Shown: positions 17,831-26,778, counted from the stretch's first letter. The stretch: DNA of 64,000 nucleotides from Aliiroseovarius crassostreae (GCF_001307765.1 NZ_LKBA01000006.1:310001-374000); one strand, 5' to 3'. A program made the numbers and translations. The notes: generated by a model not told the origin, from the sequence alone.

Positions 17831-18838
17831 TTATTCCGGGGGGGTTAGCAAGGTCAGTCTGCTCACACGCTTGTCCTGTCCAAACTCGATCAGCGCAAAC
17901 CATTTGCCGAAGGGAACCTCCTCCTCTGCCCCCTGACCTTGCGGGCAGGTCTGGATCGCGAAACTCTCTGACCGGGCGGTATAGCTGGCGGGCACCCGTC
18001 CGAGGATGCGGATCACCTCGCCACGGGTCAGGCCGACCCTGAGACCCGAGGGCAATTGCCAATTCGGTGAGCTGGCGGAGATCGTAACAACCACATCCTG
18101 GAAGAAATCAATATCCGCGCCAATGAGCGTCATCCGATCAATGGGTTCATCACTGAAAGAGGTCTCCTCGGTGGCCTCGGCGGTTCCGAGCTTGCCAAGG
18201 GCCGCGAGCGGATCCCCCATCCTGACGCCATTCATGCCAAATTCCGAGGCGGGCAGGCAATCGAAGTCGGCGCCATATTGGCGGGTTTCCATCAGGATCG
18301 GCGTGGCCACGGACGTAGAATGCTCCGAGATCCAGGTCTTGCTGTCCCAGTCCCAGCTCTGACCGGCCGCCACTTTGGCATCATAAAGCCCGCCCCCAAA
18401 CCCATAGGTGACCGTTTCGGGGGTGCATTCGAACCGGGCGGCCCGCACGCCGCTTTCTGTTACCTCAACCCATCCAAACCGCCTTTGTGGCAGCTGCATC
18501 TCTTCCTCGGAAAACGGTCGTTCAAAACCGCCGCCGACATTATAGCCATAGTCGTGGTTGTAAAACGTGACGGATTCGCTGATCGCGGTTCCAAGCCCCG
18601 ACCAGGGTTCAAAATCAACAGTTTCAATGGGTTCTGACAGGAACAGGTCAGGGGTGCCGCCAATCGGCCCATAGCTGTAGGTTGCGACCTGATCATCGAA
18701 ACACACAAAAACCTCGGTGCCGCGGTCATCAAACCGGCAGGAGGTGAATGCTTCCTGTCCCTGCGGACATCCGGCCATCGCATCCGTGGCCAGCAAAATT
18801 CCCAAACAAAACGGACTGACCCCGAACGCGTGTCTCAC
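17831..18838 (-). CDS. Secreted protein of unknown function
   Basis: A 335-aa protein with a probable Sec signal peptide (first about 22 residues, hydrophobic core GVSPFCLGILLATDAMA, cleavage after AMA). The mature part has several cysteines (CPQGQEAFTSC at the N-terminus, CF, C near 145, 200 and 300), so disulfides are likely in the periplasm. The C-terminal third (LRVGLTRGEVIRILGRVP) resembles the beta-lactamase-inhibitor/SmpA-like turn in which a small lipoprotein fold begins, but I cannot assign a family. The decayed cysK tail abuts its 3' end and a 114-bp repeat element lies upstream of its start. Confidence 0.7.
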   Translation of the reverse strand: MRHAFGVSPFCLGILLATDAMAGCPQGQEAFTSCRFDDRGTEVFVCFDDQVATYSYGPIGGTPDLFLSEPIETVDFEPWSGLGTAISESVTFYNHDYGYNVGGGFERPFSEEEMQLPQRRFGWVEVTESGVRAARFECTPETVTYGFGGGLYDAKVAAGQSWDWDSKTWISEHSTSVATPILMETRQYGADFDCLPASEFGMNGVRMGDPLAALGKLGTAEATEETSFSDEPIDRMTLIGADIDFFQDVVVTISASSPNWQLPSGLRVGLTRGEVIRILGRVPASYTARSESFAIQTCPQGQGAEEEVPFGKWFALIEFGQDKRVSRLTLLTPPE

Positions 18839-18874
18839 TCACCCTGCCCCTATGAAATGCCTTTACGATATCCT

Positions 18875-18988
18875 AAAGTGTTTCGACTTATTATTGAGAC
18901 ACAGTAATGAGGCGAAACGCTCGAAACCTACTGATGTTGCGGGCGTTTCGAAATCAACTTGTGTCTCAAGTTAATCTCGAAACGCTTT
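18875..18988 (+). mobile_element. 114-bp MITE-like element, copy 2
   Basis: Same length as copy 1 and nearly the same sequence: AAAGTGTTTCGACTTATTA at the left, GTTAATCTCGAAACGCTTT at the right, internal GCGAAACGCTCGAAACC and GGGCGTTTCGAAATC. TA is present at both edges. It sits 36 bases upstream of the start of the secreted-protein gene. Confidence 0.78.
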
Positions 18989-19062
18989 AAAGATGATGAT
19001 CAGGTTTCCCATCAAAGTCTAGCGCCGTATCGTAGGCACTTTGCGCACGCCAAGAAGGGGGG

Positions 19063-19347
19063 CTATCGGGTCACGGGCCCATGTGTCAGGCCAAGATTTC
19101 GTGCCGCCTGCAGCATGGCCGCACCGGCATCCATCGCGGGATCCGAGGCGCAGAGGGCGGATATTTCCGCGTAGAAATCGGAATGCAGCCTTGGGGGCGC
19201 CGCCGAGGGGGAATGGAAAAAGGGCTGGGTCAGATCCACCCCCGCGATCTCATTGTCGCGGATGACCTTCTTCATCACGATGAGGAGGGGCAGCACATCC
19301 TCCGCAGGCAGGCCGGGATCATCGAAACTGCCGGTTTTGCGCTGCAT
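19063..19347 (-). CDS. Small hypothetical protein, possibly a gene remnant
   Basis: A 94-aa frame with GC-rich third positions typical of real genes here. I do not recognise it. It is mostly helical in appearance (LPLLIVMKKVIRDNEIAGVD; AMDAGAAMLQAARNLGL) with no signal peptide or membrane segment. The start codon lies at the edge of the hairpin that follows cysK and has no clear ribosome site, so it may be the surviving C-terminal part of a longer gene. It lies inside the segment bounded by the two cysK tail copies. Confidence 0.4.
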   Translation of the reverse strand: MQRKTGSFDDPGLPAEDVLPLLIVMKKVIRDNEIAGVDLTQPFFHSPSAAPPRLHSDFYAEISALCASDPAMDAGAAMLQAARNLGLTHGPVTR

Positions 19348-19410
19348 CCCGCCCCGCCCTGCACTCCCCCGCGCCCCGAAGGCCGGGGGAGCGTGTTCCA
19401 GATGAGGCGC

Positions 19411-20481
19411 TTAGCCCATCTGCCCGTAAGGGGTGGATTGCGAAATCGCCACTTCATCTTCGGACATCCCTTCCGCGATGCCTTCAAACAGCGGCGTGGA
19501 CAGGTAGCGTTCGCCGGTGTCGGGCAGCATGACAAGGATATTTGCGCCCTCCGGGGCATCCTTGGCGACCTCAAGGGCGGCGGCCAGTGTGGCGCCTGCC
19601 GAGATGCCGACGAAGATGCCCTCTTCTGCGGCCAGTCGCTGCGAGAGCGCAATGCCATCCGGCCCCGGCACCTTGATCAACTGATCATAACCGCCCTTGT
19701 CCAGCGCCTCTTGCAGCACATGGGGGATGAAATCCGGGGTCCAGCCCTGTATAGGGTGCGGGTTGAAATCCGGGTGGCCTTCGGTGGGCTGGTTTTCCTC
19801 GTTGCGGGTGTTCACATAGCCCGAGCTGATCAGCGCCGCATTGGCGGGTTCTGCCAGGATGATCTTGGTGTCGGGGCGTTCACGGCGCAGCACCCGCGAC
19901 ACACCAGAGACCGTGCCGCCGGTGCCATAGCCGGTCACCCAGTAATCCAGTTTTTCCCCCTCGAAATCGGCAAGGATCTCTCGCGCGGTGGTGTTTTCAT
20001 GGATGTCGGCATTGGCGTCGGTTTCAAACTGGCTGGCAAGGAACCACCCGTTTTTCTCGGCCAGCTCCTTGGCCTTGGAATACATGCCAAACCCTTTGAG
20101 CTCCTTGGGGGTAAGCACCACCTTTGCACCAAGAAACCGCATCAGGCGACGACGCTCAACCGAGAAGCTTTCGGCCATAGTCACCACCAGCGGATAGCCC
20201 TTGGCAGCACAGACCATGGCCAGACCAATACCGGTGTTGCCCGAAGTGGCCTCAATCACCGTTTGCCCCGGCTTGAGCGCACCGGAGCGTTCCGCCGCTT
20301 CGATAATATTCAAAGCCAGCCGGTCCTTGACCGACCCCGCCGGGTTGGCCGCCTCAAGCTTGACGAACAGATTGACATGATCCGGACCGATCCGGTTCAG
20401 CCGGATCACCGGCGTGTCCCCCACGGTTTCCAGCACGGATGCGTAACGCCGCCCACGGCCATTGGTTTGTCGCACAGTCAT
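19411..20481 (-). CDS. cysK: Cysteine synthase (O-acetylserine sulfhydrylase)
   Basis: PLP enzyme that joins sulfide to O-acetylserine to give cysteine. The Schiff-base lysine is in NPAGSVKD (K52), the phosphate loop TSGNTG is at about 79-84, and the PLP phosphate cup is the glycine-rich GYGTGGT (about 185). At 356 aa it is slightly longer than typical CysK (about 310-345), through an extended C-terminus. A short hairpin CTCCCCCG / CGGGGGAG (19364-19391) follows the stop codon and is a weak terminator. A degenerate copy of its 3' end is present at 17641. Confidence 0.96.
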   Translation of the reverse strand: MTVRQTNGRGRRYASVLETVGDTPVIRLNRIGPDHVNLFVKLEAANPAGSVKDRLALNIIEAAERSGALKPGQTVIEATSGNTGIGLAMVCAAKGYPLVVTMAESFSVERRRLMRFLGAKVVLTPKELKGFGMYSKAKELAEKNGWFLASQFETDANADIHENTTAREILADFEGEKLDYWVTGYGTGGTVSGVSRVLRRERPDTKIILAEPANAALISSGYVNTRNEENQPTEGHPDFNPHPIQGWTPDFIPHVLQEALDKGGYDQLIKVPGPDGIALSQRLAAEEGIFVGISAGATLAAALEVAKDAPEGANILVMLPDTGERYLSTPLFEGIAEGMSEDEVAISQSTPYGQMG

Positions 20482-20924
20482 AGCAAAGTCCTTTTGTCTG
20501 GAAATCCCGATTTTCGGGAGGAATTTACAACAAAGCTAGGTCAGCTTCCCACCCAGCACCAGATCACGGTGAGGAAAAAGAACATTTTCCCCAGCCCACC
20601 CCGGCTCAAAGGGCAATATCCCGGCGCTGAACCCGTTACAAATGGCCTGTTCCTTGGGCCCTCCCCCCGCAGGACTGACCATTTGACAGGCAATGCAGAA
20701 AGATTTGAGATTTCACGTTATGGTTGTTGCGACCCCGCCTTCCCACCACCAAAAAGCAAGCCCTTGTTGTCAAAAGGAAAGTTTTCCCCAGACCGATCCT
20801 CAGCGCCCCATCCCCCCTTGCCTGCACATATTGCCACGCTGGACAATTCGCCTACCATCGGGCACTCAGGTTCTCAAGGAACACCGCCCAATTGGGCGAA
20901 GCCGTGCAAGGGAGAGGCACGACA
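20482..20924. other. Intergenic region between divergent cysK and ptsP
   Basis: A 443-base gap with no convincing gene, RNA or terminator. It should hold the promoters of both genes. A small hairpin CCCGATTTTCGGG (20507-20519) lies in the cysK leader. The ptsP side is C-rich with no clear -35/-10 pair. Confidence 0.5.
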
Positions 20925-23198
20925 ATGGCAGAACGCCCGCAATCCGACAGTCGCAAGCTCCTGGTCAGCCTGCGCGAAACCCTCGCCGCCGCGTCCGAGG
21001 GGCAGGAACGGCTGGACCGGATCACCACGCTGATTGCCGAAAGCCTGGGGGTGGAGGTCTGCTCCATCTACCTGTTTCGTGACGCGGAAACGCTGGAACT
21101 CTGTGCCACCGAAGGGCTGAACCCCGAAGCGGTGCACAAGACCCGGCTGCGCATGGGCGAAGGGCTGGTTGGCCGCGTGGCAAAAACCGCAAGCCCGATC
21201 AACTCCAAGGATGCCCCCTCGGAAAAAGGGTTTCGCTATATGGCGGAAACCGGCGAGGAGATCTATTCCAGCTTCCTTGGTGTGCCCGTGCAACGGCTGG
21301 GCGAAAAGCTGGGCGTTTTGGTGGTCCAGTCGAAAGAGGCGCGCGAATACAGTTCCGACGAGCTTTACGGGCTGGAAGTGGTCGCCATGGTGCTGGCCGA
21401 AATGACCGAGCTGGGGGCGTTTATCGGCGAAGGCGCCGCCATGGCCGCCCTGCACCAGCGCCCCGCAACCTTCCAGGGTCAGATCGGCCAGGAAGGTGCT
21501 GCAGAGGGCCATGTCTGGCTGCATGAACCGCGCGTGGTGGTCACAAACCCGGTGGCGGATGACCCCGCTGTCGAACTGTGCCGCCTGCAAGAAGCGGTCG
21601 AAGAGCTGCGCCTGAAGGTCGACGAACTGCTGGAGACGGCCCAGCGCGGGGCCGGCACCAAGGACAAAGAGCATATGCAGGTGCTCGAAGCATACCGGAT
21701 GTTTGCCAATTCCAAGGGCTGGATGCGCCGGATGGAAGAAGACATCTCGCGCGGCCTGTCGGCCGAGGCGGCGGTTGAGAAAGAACAATCCGCGGCCCGC
21801 GCCCGGATGAGCCAGGTGCCCGATCCCTATCTGCGCGAACGGCTGCATGATCTGGATGACCTGTCAAACCGCCTTCTGCGTATCCTCACCGGTCAGGGGC
21901 GCGAAACCGGCGCGGAAATGCCGGAAAACCCGATCCTGATCGCCACCAATATCGGACCGGGCGAGCTGTTGGAATATGGGCGTGGGCTGCGGGGGATCGT
22001 CCTTGAGGAAGGGTCCGTCGCCAGCCACGCCGCCATCGTGGCACGATCCTGGGCCATCCCGCTTGTGGTGCAGGCCGGGCGCATCGCCACCGAGGCGCTG
22101 AACGGGGATCACATCCTGGTGGATGGCGAACATGCGACCGTGCATCTGCGCCCCGAAGAAAGCATCATTGGCGCGTTTCGTGACAAGATGCTGATGGAAG
22201 CTCAGCAACAGGAACGCTACCGCTCCCTGCGCGACAAGCCCGCAAAGGGGCTTTGCGGCACCGAGGTGAAGCTGCATATGAATGCGGGGCTGATGGCCGA
22301 CCTGCCCAGCCTGGAAAATTCCGGCGCCGAGGGCGTGGGCCTGTTTCGCACCGAGCTGCAGTTTCTGACCGTGTCCAAAGTGCCGCGCCGGGGGGAACTG
22401 GTCGACACCTACGCCCGTGTGATGGATGCGGCCCATGGCAAGCGGCTGGTGTTTCGCACGCTGGATATCGGCTCGGACAAGGTGCTGCCTTACATGAACC
22501 CGCTGGACGAACCGAACCCGGCCCTGGGCTGGCGCGCAATCCGCGTGGGGCTGGACAAGCCGGGCATGATGCGGATGCAGCTGCAGGCCCTGATCCGGGC
22601 GGCGCAAGGGCGCACGCTCACCGTCATGTTCCCCTTCATCGCCCAGCTGGACGAGTTTCGCGACGCCCGTGAAATGCTGCTGTCCGAGGTCGAGCGCGAA
22701 CGCAAGCTGGGCCATGTGCTGCCCGAAAAGCTTGAAATCGGTGCCATGCTGGAAACCCCCTCGATGGTGTTTGCCCCGCGGCTGTTCTTTGAAATGGCGG
22801 ATTTCATCTCGATCGGCGGCAATGACCTGAAACAGTTCTTTTACGCGGCAGATCGTGAAAACGAACGGGTGCGGCGGCGCTATGACACGCTGAATGTCAG
22901 CTTTCTGAACGTGATCGAAGAGATCGTGGACCGCTGCGCAGAGGTGGGCACGCCGCTCAGCTTCTGTGGCGAAGATGCGGGCCGCCCGATCGAGGCCGCC
23001 TGTTTTGCGGCCCTCGGCATGAAACATCTCTCGATGCGGCCCGCATCTATCGGCCCGGTGAAAAGCCTGATCCGACGGATCAACCTGCAAGAGCTGCGCG
23101 CCTGTATTGATGATGCCCGCCTGTCGGGGGATCAGTCGGTGCGCGGGGCGGTGGTTGATTGGATTGCGCGCAACCGCCATTCCTTTCAATCCGAATAA
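20925..23198 (+). CDS. ptsP: Phosphoenolpyruvate-protein phosphotransferase PtsP (EI-Ntr)
   Basis: First enzyme of the nitrogen phosphotransferase system; it takes phosphate from PEP and passes it to NPr and then EIIA-Ntr, a regulatory rather than sugar-uptake relay. A 757-aa protein: N-terminal GAF sensor domain (about 20-160), EI helical domain, the phosphohistidine domain with GSVASHAAIVARSW (His at about 367) and the C-terminal PEP-binding TIM barrel with GGNDLKQF and CGEDAGRP (Cys loop). The start at 20925 follows GGGAGAGG. In many Rhodobacterales I recall ptsP right after lysC; here about 5 kb separates them. Confidence 0.96.
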   Translation: MAERPQSDSRKLLVSLRETLAAASEGQERLDRITTLIAESLGVEVCSIYLFRDAETLELCATEGLNPEAVHKTRLRMGEGLVGRVAKTASPINSKDAPSEKGFRYMAETGEEIYSSFLGVPVQRLGEKLGVLVVQSKEAREYSSDELYGLEVVAMVLAEMTELGAFIGEGAAMAALHQRPATFQGQIGQEGAAEGHVWLHEPRVVVTNPVADDPAVELCRLQEAVEELRLKVDELLETAQRGAGTKDKEHMQVLEAYRMFANSKGWMRRMEEDISRGLSAEAAVEKEQSAARARMSQVPDPYLRERLHDLDDLSNRLLRILTGQGRETGAEMPENPILIATNIGPGELLEYGRGLRGIVLEEGSVASHAAIVARSWAIPLVVQAGRIATEALNGDHILVDGEHATVHLRPEESIIGAFRDKMLMEAQQQERYRSLRDKPAKGLCGTEVKLHMNAGLMADLPSLENSGAEGVGLFRTELQFLTVSKVPRRGELVDTYARVMDAAHGKRLVFRTLDIGSDKVLPYMNPLDEPNPALGWRAIRVGLDKPGMMRMQLQALIRAAQGRTLTVMFPFIAQLDEFRDAREMLLSEVERERKLGHVLPEKLEIGAMLETPSMVFAPRLFFEMADFISIGGNDLKQFFYAADRENERVRRRYDTLNVSFLNVIEEIVDRCAEVGTPLSFCGEDAGRPIEAACFAALGMKHLSMRPASIGPVKSLIRRINLQELRACIDDARLSGDQSVRGAVVDWIARNRHSFQSE

Positions 23199-23200
23199 GG

Positions 23201-23241
23201 GGTTTCGACTTTTCCCTGTCTCAGGGTGAGGTCGAAACGCT
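23201..23241 (+). repeat. CGAAAC hairpin repeat after ptsP
   Basis: GTTTCGAC and GTCGAAAC bracket an inner CCCTG / CAGGG stem, and GCTTT follows. It belongs to the CGAAACG repeat family and begins three bases after the ptsP stop codon, so it may also terminate transcription, although no T-run follows. Confidence 0.6.
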
Positions 23242-23309
23242 TTGGCGACACGGATTAACCACTTCTTCACGCACCCGTGGCAGGGTCTCTCCTGAAAGGG
23301 GAGGACGTG

Positions 23310-23735
23310 ATGGTTGCCATGATGTTTGTGACGCTCTGCGGGGCGGGGCTGCTGTTTTTATGGGCGGCAAGACGTCAGCTCCCACAGGGGAGAGGACTGG
23401 CGAACAAACTGGGACTCGGACTGGGTTTTAAACCGGGCCACGCGGGACGTCACATGGGACGTCACAAGGGAGGCGCGCGCTATGAGGTGCCCGTCAGCGC
23501 CTGCACACGCGATCTGCGCCCTCAGCCATCTTACGCCCAGGCACCGAAGGCGCAGTGCGGGCAAGAGCCCTCATTCAGGTCCAAACTTCCGAACCGCTCC
23601 CTGAACGCCACGCCAGGCCCCGGGCTGCAATTCCAGCCCCAGAACCCGGTCGGGGTTGGTGGGCGGCGGCATGGTCACATGATCGAGCCGGGTAAAGCCA
23701 AACCGACGATAATAGGGCGCATCCCCAACCAGTAG
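23310..23735 (+). CDS. Doubtful small membrane peptide frame
   Basis: ATG 23310 has a strong GGGGAGG site about eight bases upstream and the first 20 residues (MVAMMFVTLCGAGLLFLWAA) form a membrane helix followed by Arg. After about residue 60 the frame loses protein-like character and runs 165 bases into the opposite-strand acetyltransferase gene. The real product, if any, may be a truncated remnant. An 11-bp direct repeat containing GGGACGTCAC lies at 23443-23465. Most of this 372-base gap is otherwise empty. Confidence 0.25.
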   Translation: MVAMMFVTLCGAGLLFLWAARRQLPQGRGLANKLGLGLGFKPGHAGRHMGRHKGGARYEVPVSACTRDLRPQPSYAQAPKAQCGQEPSFRSKLPNRSLNATPGPGLQFQPQNPVGVGGRRHGHMIEPGKAKPTIIGRIPNQ

Positions 23736-24062
23736 AACCCGCGGCCAGCCTTCCTTGCGGGCCTGATCCAGACTGCCCCGCATCAACAATCCGCCCAGCC
23801 CTTCGCCCTGCCGGGTCGGGTGCACTGCAACCGGGCCCAGCAACAGGGTCCGGTACCCACCAATCAGCACCGGCCAGTAGCGGATTGCCCCGGCCAGAAT
23901 GCCGTCACCGTCGCGCGCAACCATCGACAGGCTGCGCACCGGAGCCACCCCATGACGCAGACGGTAGGAAGACAACGCCTCACGCCCCGGCGCAAAGCAG
24001 GTGTCATAGAGGGCTTCCACCTCCCACCAATCCTCATCCCGTTCTACGCTGAGCGTATACAC
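23571..24062 (-). CDS. GNAT-family N-acetyltransferase
   Basis: A 163-aa acetyltransferase of the YhbS-like GNAT group. Acetyl-CoA binding is shown by LGPVAVHPTRQGEGLGGLLM (motif A, V/IxxxxQGxG) at about 82-101, and the late DAPYYRRFGF segment matches motif B. The substrate is unknown. The start is taken as GTG 24062 (VYTLSVERDEDW) with a GGAGAGG-like site upstream; an in-frame ATG at 24182 would overlap the divergent flavin reductase gene. Two 12-base CCTCTGTCCCTT units lie in the leader. Confidence 0.85.
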   Translation of the reverse strand: MYTLSVERDEDWWEVEALYDTCFAPGREALSSYRLRHGVAPVRSLSMVARDGDGILAGAIRYWPVLIGGYRTLLLGPVAVHPTRQGEGLGGLLMRGSLDQARKEGWPRVLLVGDAPYYRRFGFTRLDHVTMPPPTNPDRVLGLELQPGAWRGVQGAVRKFGPE

Positions 24063-24145
24063 TGCGGCCCCCTCTCCTCTGTCCCTTTCCTCTGTCCCTG
24101 CGATGCTGCTAACAAGATCACAGCTCCGAGAAAAGAGAGAAGCGC

Positions 24146-24751
24146 ATGTTTTACGAACCAAAAAACGGGCATGGCCTGCCACATAACCCGTTCAATGCGG
24201 TGATCACCCCCCGCCCGATTGCCTGGATTGCCACCCGCGACGCGCAGGGCCGTGACAACCTTGCCCCCTATTCGTTTTTCAACGGGGTCGCCTATGATCC
24301 CCCGCAGGTGATGTTTGCCTCAACCGCCGGAAAGCCTGACCGCGATCTGGGCAAGGACAGCTTGGACAATATCAACAATACCGGCGTGTTTTGCGTGCAT
24401 CTTGTCCAGGAAGATATGACACATGCGATGAATGTCAGCTCGGGTAGCTATGGGCGCGAGGTGGATGAATTTGCCCGCGCGGGGCTTGAGAAAACCGACT
24501 GCGAGGTGATCAGCTGCGCCCGGATTGCGGCCGCCCCTGCGGCGCTGGAATGCAAGCTGACCCAGATCACCCGCCTGCCCGGTGCCGAAAATTACGTCTG
24601 TTTCGGTGAGGTGGTCGGCGTGCATTTGAATGACGAGTGTATGGTCGATGGGATCTTTGACCCAACCGCAAAGGGGCTGCTCGCACGGATGGGATACCGC
24701 AATTACACATTGGTGCGGGATCAGTTTGAACTGAAGCGCCCGGATGAGTGA
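24146..24751 (+). CDS. Flavin reductase-like domain protein
   Basis: A 201-aa protein of the flavin reductase-like, FMN-binding split-barrel family. It starts with NPFNAVITPRPIAWIATRD, the conserved beta-barrel opening with the PRPIAWI motif, followed by NLAPYSFFNGVAYDPPQVMF, the flavin-binding loop. Members reduce flavin with NAD(P)H or act as flavoproteins of unknown role. GAGAAGCGC precedes the ATG. It is divergent from the acetyltransferase gene and convergent with sulP. Confidence 0.88.
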   Translation: MFYEPKNGHGLPHNPFNAVITPRPIAWIATRDAQGRDNLAPYSFFNGVAYDPPQVMFASTAGKPDRDLGKDSLDNINNTGVFCVHLVQEDMTHAMNVSSGSYGREVDEFARAGLEKTDCEVISCARIAAAPAALECKLTQITRLPGAENYVCFGEVVGVHLNDECMVDGIFDPTAKGLLARMGYRNYTLVRDQFELKRPDE

Positions 24752-24771
24752 TCTGCCGGTGGATCTTGCAC

Positions 24772-24812
24772 AAAAAAGGGCGCCCCGACCAAACCGGGAC
24801 GCCCTTTCTTCT
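24772..24812. terminator. Bidirectional terminator between the flavin reductase gene and sulP
   Basis: AAAGGGCGCCCCG pairs with CGGGACGCCCTTT (one mismatch). A-run before and T-run after let it work for both convergent genes. Confidence 0.85.
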
Positions 24813-24828
24813 GGATCAGAGCGGGGTA

Positions 24829-26466
24829 TTAATGCCCGCCCAGGATCCCCGTTTTGACCGAGTAATCCACGGCAATTTCGTAATCCGGGTCGTCATCGCT
24901 ATCGACCATCAGGTGCCCCGCCTTGTTCAGCAATTTGTGGCAGTCACGCGACAGGTGGCGCAGCTGGATCGACTTTCCAGCAGCTTCATATTTCACAGCA
25001 ATCGCTTCGATCGCCTGCAGGGCGGACTGGTCCACGACGCGGCTTTCGGCAAATTCCAGCACCACGATTTCCGGGTCATTTTCCACGTCAAACAGCTCCA
25101 GGAACCCCTCCACGGATCCGAAGAACAGCGGGCCTTCGATTTCATAGACCTTGCGATGGCCGTCTTCGTCCACACGGGTGCGGGCATGGATATGCGAGGC
25201 GTTCTGCCAGGCGAAGGCCAGCGCCGAAACGATCACCCCCACCACCACGGCCACCGCAAGGTCTTCGTAGACGGTCACGCCGGTCACCAGGATGATCACA
25301 AAGGCATCCAGACGCGGCACTTTGGTAAGGATCCGGACAGAGTTCCAAGCGAAGGTGCCGATCACCACCATGAACATCACGCCAACAAGGGCTGCGAGCG
25401 GGATCATCTCGATCCAGCTGGAGGCGGCGACGATGAACAGCAGCAGGAACAGGGCTGCGGCGATGCCGGCAATGCGCGTGCGCCCGCCCGATTTCACGTT
25501 GATCATCGACTGGCCGATCATCGCACAGCCGCCCATGCCGCCGAAAAAGCCGGTCACCACATTCGACGTGCCCTGCGCGATACATTCCTGCGACGCGCCC
25601 CCGCGCTGGCCGGTCATCTCGCCCACAAGGTTCAGGGTCAGAAGGCTTTCAATCAGGCCGATGGCCGCGAGGATCACTGCGTAAGGCAGGATGATCCAGA
25701 GCGTTTCCAGCGTGAAGGGGGCAAGCATCGTGCCGTAAAGCCCCTCACCCTCGCCAAACATCCAGTGAAAGCTGGGCAGCCCGCCTTTGATCGAGGCCAT
25801 ATCCCCAACGGTGGGCACGTTGATCCCAAAAGCAATCACCACCCCGGCGACAATACCGATCCCGGCCAGCGGCGCGGGGATGATGCTGGTGATTTTTGGC
25901 AGGCCCCAGATGATCAACATGGTCAGGCCAACAAGGCCCAGCATCATGTAAAGCTGGGTGCCGGCAAGCCACGCGTCGGGATTGCCCGGCTGTTTGAACT
26001 GCGTCAGCTGGGCCAAGAAAATCACGATGGCCAGCCCGTTCACAAAGCCCAGCATCACCGGATGCGGCACCAGCCGGATGAACTTGCCCCAATGCATGAC
26101 ACCGGCAAAGATCTGCAAGATCCCCATCAGCACCACGGTGGCAAACAGGTATTCCACCCCATGGTCCGCCACCAGAGCCACCATCACCACGGCCAGCGCG
26201 CCGGTTGCGCCCGAGATCATGCCCGGACGCCCGCCGATCACCGCGGTGATCAGCCCCACCATGAAGGCTGCATACAGACCCACAAGCGGGTGCACGCCCG
26301 CCACGAAGGCAAAGGCCACCGCCTCGGGCACCAGCGCCAGCGCCACGGTCAGGCCCGACAGGATTTCGGTTTTCAGCCGCGACGGTGTCAGCGCGACGCT
26401 CGGCGACAGGCGCAGGTCGGGGCGTTCTATACGGGCGGCATAACGGGCCAGAAGAGCTCGGGGCAT
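24829..26466 (-). CDS. SulP-family anion transporter with STAS domain
   Basis: A 545-aa secondary transporter of the SulP/SLC26 family, which moves sulfate, bicarbonate or related anions across the inner membrane. About twelve hydrophobic segments fill residues 30-410, including the family signature region LTVALALVPEAVAFAFVAGV. A STAS domain follows (about 420-530; EIVVLEFAESRVVDQSALQA). The ATG at 26466 has AGGTGA seven bases upstream. Bicarbonate or sulfate cannot be distinguished; there is no carbonic anhydrase neighbour. Its upstream region holds two CGAAACG hairpins. Confidence 0.93.
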   Translation of the reverse strand: MPRALLARYAARIERPDLRLSPSVALTPSRLKTEILSGLTVALALVPEAVAFAFVAGVHPLVGLYAAFMVGLITAVIGGRPGMISGATGALAVVMVALVADHGVEYLFATVVLMGILQIFAGVMHWGKFIRLVPHPVMLGFVNGLAIVIFLAQLTQFKQPGNPDAWLAGTQLYMMLGLVGLTMLIIWGLPKITSIIPAPLAGIGIVAGVVIAFGINVPTVGDMASIKGGLPSFHWMFGEGEGLYGTMLAPFTLETLWIILPYAVILAAIGLIESLLTLNLVGEMTGQRGGASQECIAQGTSNVVTGFFGGMGGCAMIGQSMINVKSGGRTRIAGIAAALFLLLFIVAASSWIEMIPLAALVGVMFMVVIGTFAWNSVRILTKVPRLDAFVIILVTGVTVYEDLAVAVVVGVIVSALAFAWQNASHIHARTRVDEDGHRKVYEIEGPLFFGSVEGFLELFDVENDPEIVVLEFAESRVVDQSALQAIEAIAVKYEAAGKSIQLRHLSRDCHKLLNKAGHLMVDSDDDPDYEIAVDYSVKTGILGGH

Positions 26467-26482
26467 GGGGTCACCTGATTGG

Positions 26483-26591
26483 GGCGTTTCGAGGCAAACC
26501 TGACACACAGGTTTCTCTTGAAACGTCGACATTATGATATCTCTTGCCGCGTTTCGATTTCTGGCCTGTGCCAGATTGAAATCGAAACGCG
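26483..26591. repeat. Two CGAAACG-family hairpins in the sulP/mtnP divergent region
   Basis: First (26483-26526): GGCGTTTCGA and TTGAAACG bracket AAACCTG acaca CAGGTTT. Second (26548-26591): CGCGTTTCGATTT and AAATCGAAACGCG bracket CTGGC / GCCAG. Both lie between start codons of divergent genes, so they are not terminators; they are repeat insertions or regulatory structures. Confidence 0.75.
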
Positions 26592-26778
26592 TTAAGGATT
26601 GTTCGCGTTCAGGCGTTCCTAACGGGGATTGGCGCAAATTGAAACCCCGGCGCGCGCCCCTGTCCCCCTGGATTTGCACGAAAACTGGTGCGGGAGTTGC
26701 TGCATCTGCACTGATTCGCTCTTGCACCGCGCCCCCCCTCGGACCAGAGTCGCGCCAGACAGATATGAGGAGGGCAGA

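Noticed and set aside
19081-21033. Long plus-strand frame across cysK and into the ptsP leader
   Set aside because: It lies antisense to cysK for most of its length and gives no protein-like segments; cysK has all its motifs.
24748-26478. Long frame antisense to sulP, with His- and Gln-rich translation
   Set aside because: It is the reverse-strand shadow of a clear 545-aa transporter; no start site, motif or domain.
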